From: Nocardia iowensis
GTDB taxonomy: Bacteria; Actinomycetota; Actinomycetes; Mycobacteriales; Mycobacteriaceae
DNA: 64,000 nt
Assembly (NCBI RefSeq): GCF_019222765.1
Contig: NZ_CP078145.1
Span: 7,936,001-8,000,000 of the forward strand
Direction of reading: 5' to 3'
Position 1 is the stretch's first letter; each line of letters opens with the position of its first letter. Positions 62,150 through 64,000 of the stretch are shown piece by piece. A model generated the notes under the pieces. It ran no database searches, was not told the origin of the DNA, and was given only the letters and a program-made list of their open reading frames with translations. The position numbers and the translations under genes were made by a program.

Positions 62150-62404
62150 ATGGTCGACATGACCGAACAGGACGTTTTGGCCCGCATCAAAGCACTGGTC
62201 GACCAGGAGCACGAGCTTCGTGCGCAGGCGAGCAAGGGTGAGCTGGATCCCAAGACGGAGCGCCAGCAGCTCGCCGAGCTCGAGGTGATGCTGGACCAGG
62301 CGTGGGATCTGCTGCGGCACCGCCGGGCGCGGATCGACCAGGGCGAGTCTCCGGACACCGCGGAACCGAGTTCCCCCGGGCAGGTCGAGGGCTACCTGCA
62401 GTAG
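62150..62404 (+). CDS. DUF2630 small protein
   Basis: An 84-residue, highly charged helical protein: MTEQDVLARIKALVDQEHEL, then LDPKTERQQLAELEVMLDQA and WDLLRHRRARID. This matches the DUF2630 pattern common in actinobacteria. ATGs at 62150 and 62159. Function unknown. Two bases after the MocR stop and eight before the next gene. Confidence 0.82.
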   Translation: MVDMTEQDVLARIKALVDQEHELRAQASKGELDPKTERQQLAELEVMLDQAWDLLRHRRARIDQGESPDTAEPSSPGQVEGYLQ

Positions 62405-62412
62405 CCGCCGCC

Positions 62413-63849
62413 ATGCCGAACAACGAGCGCGAATACGACGTCATCGTGATCGGTGGCGGACCGGCGGGCGAGAACGCCGCCGCCTACGCCATCGCCGGAA
62501 GCGACCGCACCGCGGTGATCGTGGAACGCGAACTCGTCGGCGGCGAATGTTCCTACTGGGCCTGTATCCCGAGTAAGGCCCTGCTGCGGCCCGGCCATGT
62601 GCTGGCGGGCGCGCGGGCCATGGACGGGATCACCGCGACCGGCCTCGATGTCGAGGCCGTGCTGCGCCGCCGCGACTCCTTCGTCGACAACCACGACGAC
62701 GGCTCGCAGGTGAAATGGGCCGCCGACAACCGCATCGATATCGTTCGCGGCACCGGGCGGCTCACCGGCGAGCGCCAAGTCGAGGTCGACGGGCAGGTGT
62801 TGCGCGCCAGACACGCGGTGGTGCTGGCCACCGGCACCCGCGCGAGCATCCCGGAAGTGCCCGGCCTGCGCGCCGCGCTGCCCTGGATCTCCCGCGACGC
62901 CACCAATCTGCACGAGATCCCACGTCGCGTGGTCATCATCGGCGGCGGCGTGGTGGCCTGCGAGGCGGCGACCTGGCTGGCCACGCTCGGCGCCGAAGTC
63001 AGCATGGTCGTGCGCGGGGCCAGGGTGCTCGCCTCGGCCGAACCCTTCGCGAGCGAACGAGTGGTCGCCGCGCTGACGGAGCGCGGCGTCCGCGTCCTGT
63101 TCGGCACCGAACCCAGGAGCGTGGACCGGCCCGACGCCAAGAACACCGGCGAAGGACGGATCCACGGCGGCCCGGTCACCGTGCGGCTGCACAGCGACCA
63201 GGGCGATACCGAGATCGAGGCCGACGAGATCATCGTGGCGGCCGGCCGCACCCCGGCCACCGAAGGACTCGGTCTCGCCGCCGTCGGCCTGCCGGACGGC
63301 TACGTGCAGGTCGACGATCACCTGACCGTGCGCGAGGTAGCGGGCGAATGGTTGTACTGCGTTGGCGATCTCAACCACCGCGCCGCCCTTACGCACATGG
63401 GTAAATACCAGGCCAGGGTGTGCGGCGACGTGATCGCGGCCCGCGCGGAGGGCAAGCCGCTCACCGACGCCCGGTTCACCGCCAGTGCCGACCACGGACA
63501 GGTCCCGCAGGTGGTGTACACCGCGCCCGAGGTCGCTTCCGTCGGACTGACCGAAGCGGCGGCCCGCGACGCGGGTCACGCGGTCGAGACGGCGGAGCTC
63601 GACATCGCGGTAGCCGGATCGGCGTTGGCGCGCAACGACTTCGCGGGGCACGCCAAACTGGTCATCGACACCGCCACCGACACCCTCCTCGGCGCCACCT
63701 TCGTCGGCCCCGAGGCGGGCGAACAACTGCACGCGGCGACCATCGCGGTGGTCGGCAAGGTGCCGTTGGCAACTCTGTGGCACGCGGTGCCCGCTTTCCC
63801 CGCGGTGAGCGAGTTCTGGTTACGCCTGTTGGAGACACGACGCGCGTAA
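62413..63849 (+). CDS. FAD-dependent pyridine nucleotide-disulfide oxidoreductase
   Basis: A 478-residue protein: FAD loop VIVIGGGPAGENAAA, redox-active CxxxxC in GGECSYWACIPSKALLRP, NAD(P) loop VVIIGGGVVACEAATW, and GRTPATEGLGL with VGDLNHRAALTHMGKYQARV. The C-terminal dimer element reads HAVPAFPAVSEFW where glutathione and lipoamide reductases have HAHPTxSE, so the second, catalytic His is missing. It resembles mycobacterial LpdA-type quinone/NAD(P)H oxidoreductases rather than true lipoamide dehydrogenase. Confidence 0.9.
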   Translation: MPNNEREYDVIVIGGGPAGENAAAYAIAGSDRTAVIVERELVGGECSYWACIPSKALLRPGHVLAGARAMDGITATGLDVEAVLRRRDSFVDNHDDGSQVKWAADNRIDIVRGTGRLTGERQVEVDGQVLRARHAVVLATGTRASIPEVPGLRAALPWISRDATNLHEIPRRVVIIGGGVVACEAATWLATLGAEVSMVVRGARVLASAEPFASERVVAALTERGVRVLFGTEPRSVDRPDAKNTGEGRIHGGPVTVRLHSDQGDTEIEADEIIVAAGRTPATEGLGLAAVGLPDGYVQVDDHLTVREVAGEWLYCVGDLNHRAALTHMGKYQARVCGDVIAARAEGKPLTDARFTASADHGQVPQVVYTAPEVASVGLTEAAARDAGHAVETAELDIAVAGSALARNDFAGHAKLVIDTATDTLLGATFVGPEAGEQLHAATIAVVGKVPLATLWHAVPAFPAVSEFWLRLLETRRA

Positions 63850-63862
63850 GTACCATCGGTGG

Positions 63863-64000
63863 ATGGTGGCATCGACAGATATCAAGACCGCCGACGGAGT
63901 CGTTCGCGGTCGTCGCGGCCGCCGCGTGTTGCGCTGGCGCTCCCTCCCCTATGCCGCGCCGCCGGTGGGCGAGTTGCGGTTTCGGGCACCGCAACCGGTC
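63863..64000 (+). CDS. type B carboxylesterase, N-terminal part (cut by window edge)
   Basis: 46 codons from ATG 63863: a GVVRGRRGRRVLRWRSLPYA stretch followed by APPVGELRFRAPQPV, the standard N-terminus of type B carboxylesterases/para-nitrobenzyl esterases. The catalytic Ser-Glu-His lie beyond the window. It starts 13 bases after the flavoprotein gene on the same strand. Confidence 0.85.
   Translation, partial: MVASTDIKTADGVVRGRRGRRVLRWRSLPYAAPPVGELRFRAPQPV

Overview
The window is high-GC actinobacterial DNA, most likely from Nocardia or a close relative. Evidence is three tandem MspA-type porins, a Streptomyces-like conservon, and blocks whose gene order follows the Mycobacterium tuberculosis chromosome: mprA-mprB-pepD-moaB2 with mscL, ruc, galU, glp and rimJ (Rv0981-Rv0996 region), and pgi, chorismate mutase, uvrD1, M23 peptidase, sucCD, an Rv0954-like protein, perM, purN and purH (Rv0946c-Rv0957 region). 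It is chromosomal; no rRNA, tRNA, CRISPR array or intact insertion sequence was seen.

Layout. 1-5.8 kb: cell-division/sugar-nucleotide block (glpR fragment, rimJ, glp, galU), 5-formyl-THF cyclo-ligase, the redox chaperone ruc behind a CIRCE-like operator, a SAF-domain protein and mscL. 5.8-8.1 kb: three MspA porins. 8.5-13.1 kb: envelope-stress operon mprAB-pepD-moaB2 plus a small coupled frame, with two repeats of MprA-box geometry. 13.5-18.5 kb: conservon (sensor ATPase, roadblock, DUF742, GTPase) ending in an MHYT-like membrane protein. 18.5-20.2 kb: DUF1906 protein and a 75-residue protein. 20.4-23.3 kb: a divergent zinc-starvation regulon encoding cysteine-free ribosomal proteins L31, L32, L28, L33, S14 and S18 and a CobW-like protein without a Walker lysine, with two Zur-like boxes between. 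24.5-29.7 kb: an accessory operon (KAS III, AvrD-like protein, two paralogous P-loop proteins, MFS exporter) behind three palindromes. 29.8-36.5 kb: lectin-LysM protein, lipoprotein, purH-purN, perM and an Rv0954-like protein. 36.7-39.7 kb: a large SARP/NTPase/TPR regulator. 39.8-53.4 kb: a small secreted peptide, sucCD, M23 peptidase with leader ORF, a frameshifted SRPBCC-SDR gene, uvrD1, chorismate mutase, succinate-semialdehyde dehydrogenase, pgi and a kinase. 53.5-64 kb: M4 protease, AidB-like dehydrogenase with TetR, enoyl-CoA hydratase, condensation-fold acyltransferase, PNPOx/MocR pair, DUF2630 protein, flavin disulfide reductase and the start of a carboxylesterase.

The best candidate for an undescribed system is the 24.5-29.7 kb operon. 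A KAS III with a full Cys-His-Asn triad beside an AvrD-like protein suggests an acylated, syringolide- or butyrolactone-like small molecule exported by the MFS protein. The two P-loop proteins share motifs not explained by a known role and may control or modify the product. A CRP/GlxR-type palindrome and two further palindromes suggest regulated expression.

Coordinates are read from the sequence. Family assignments come from motif recognition and gene order, not from database searches.
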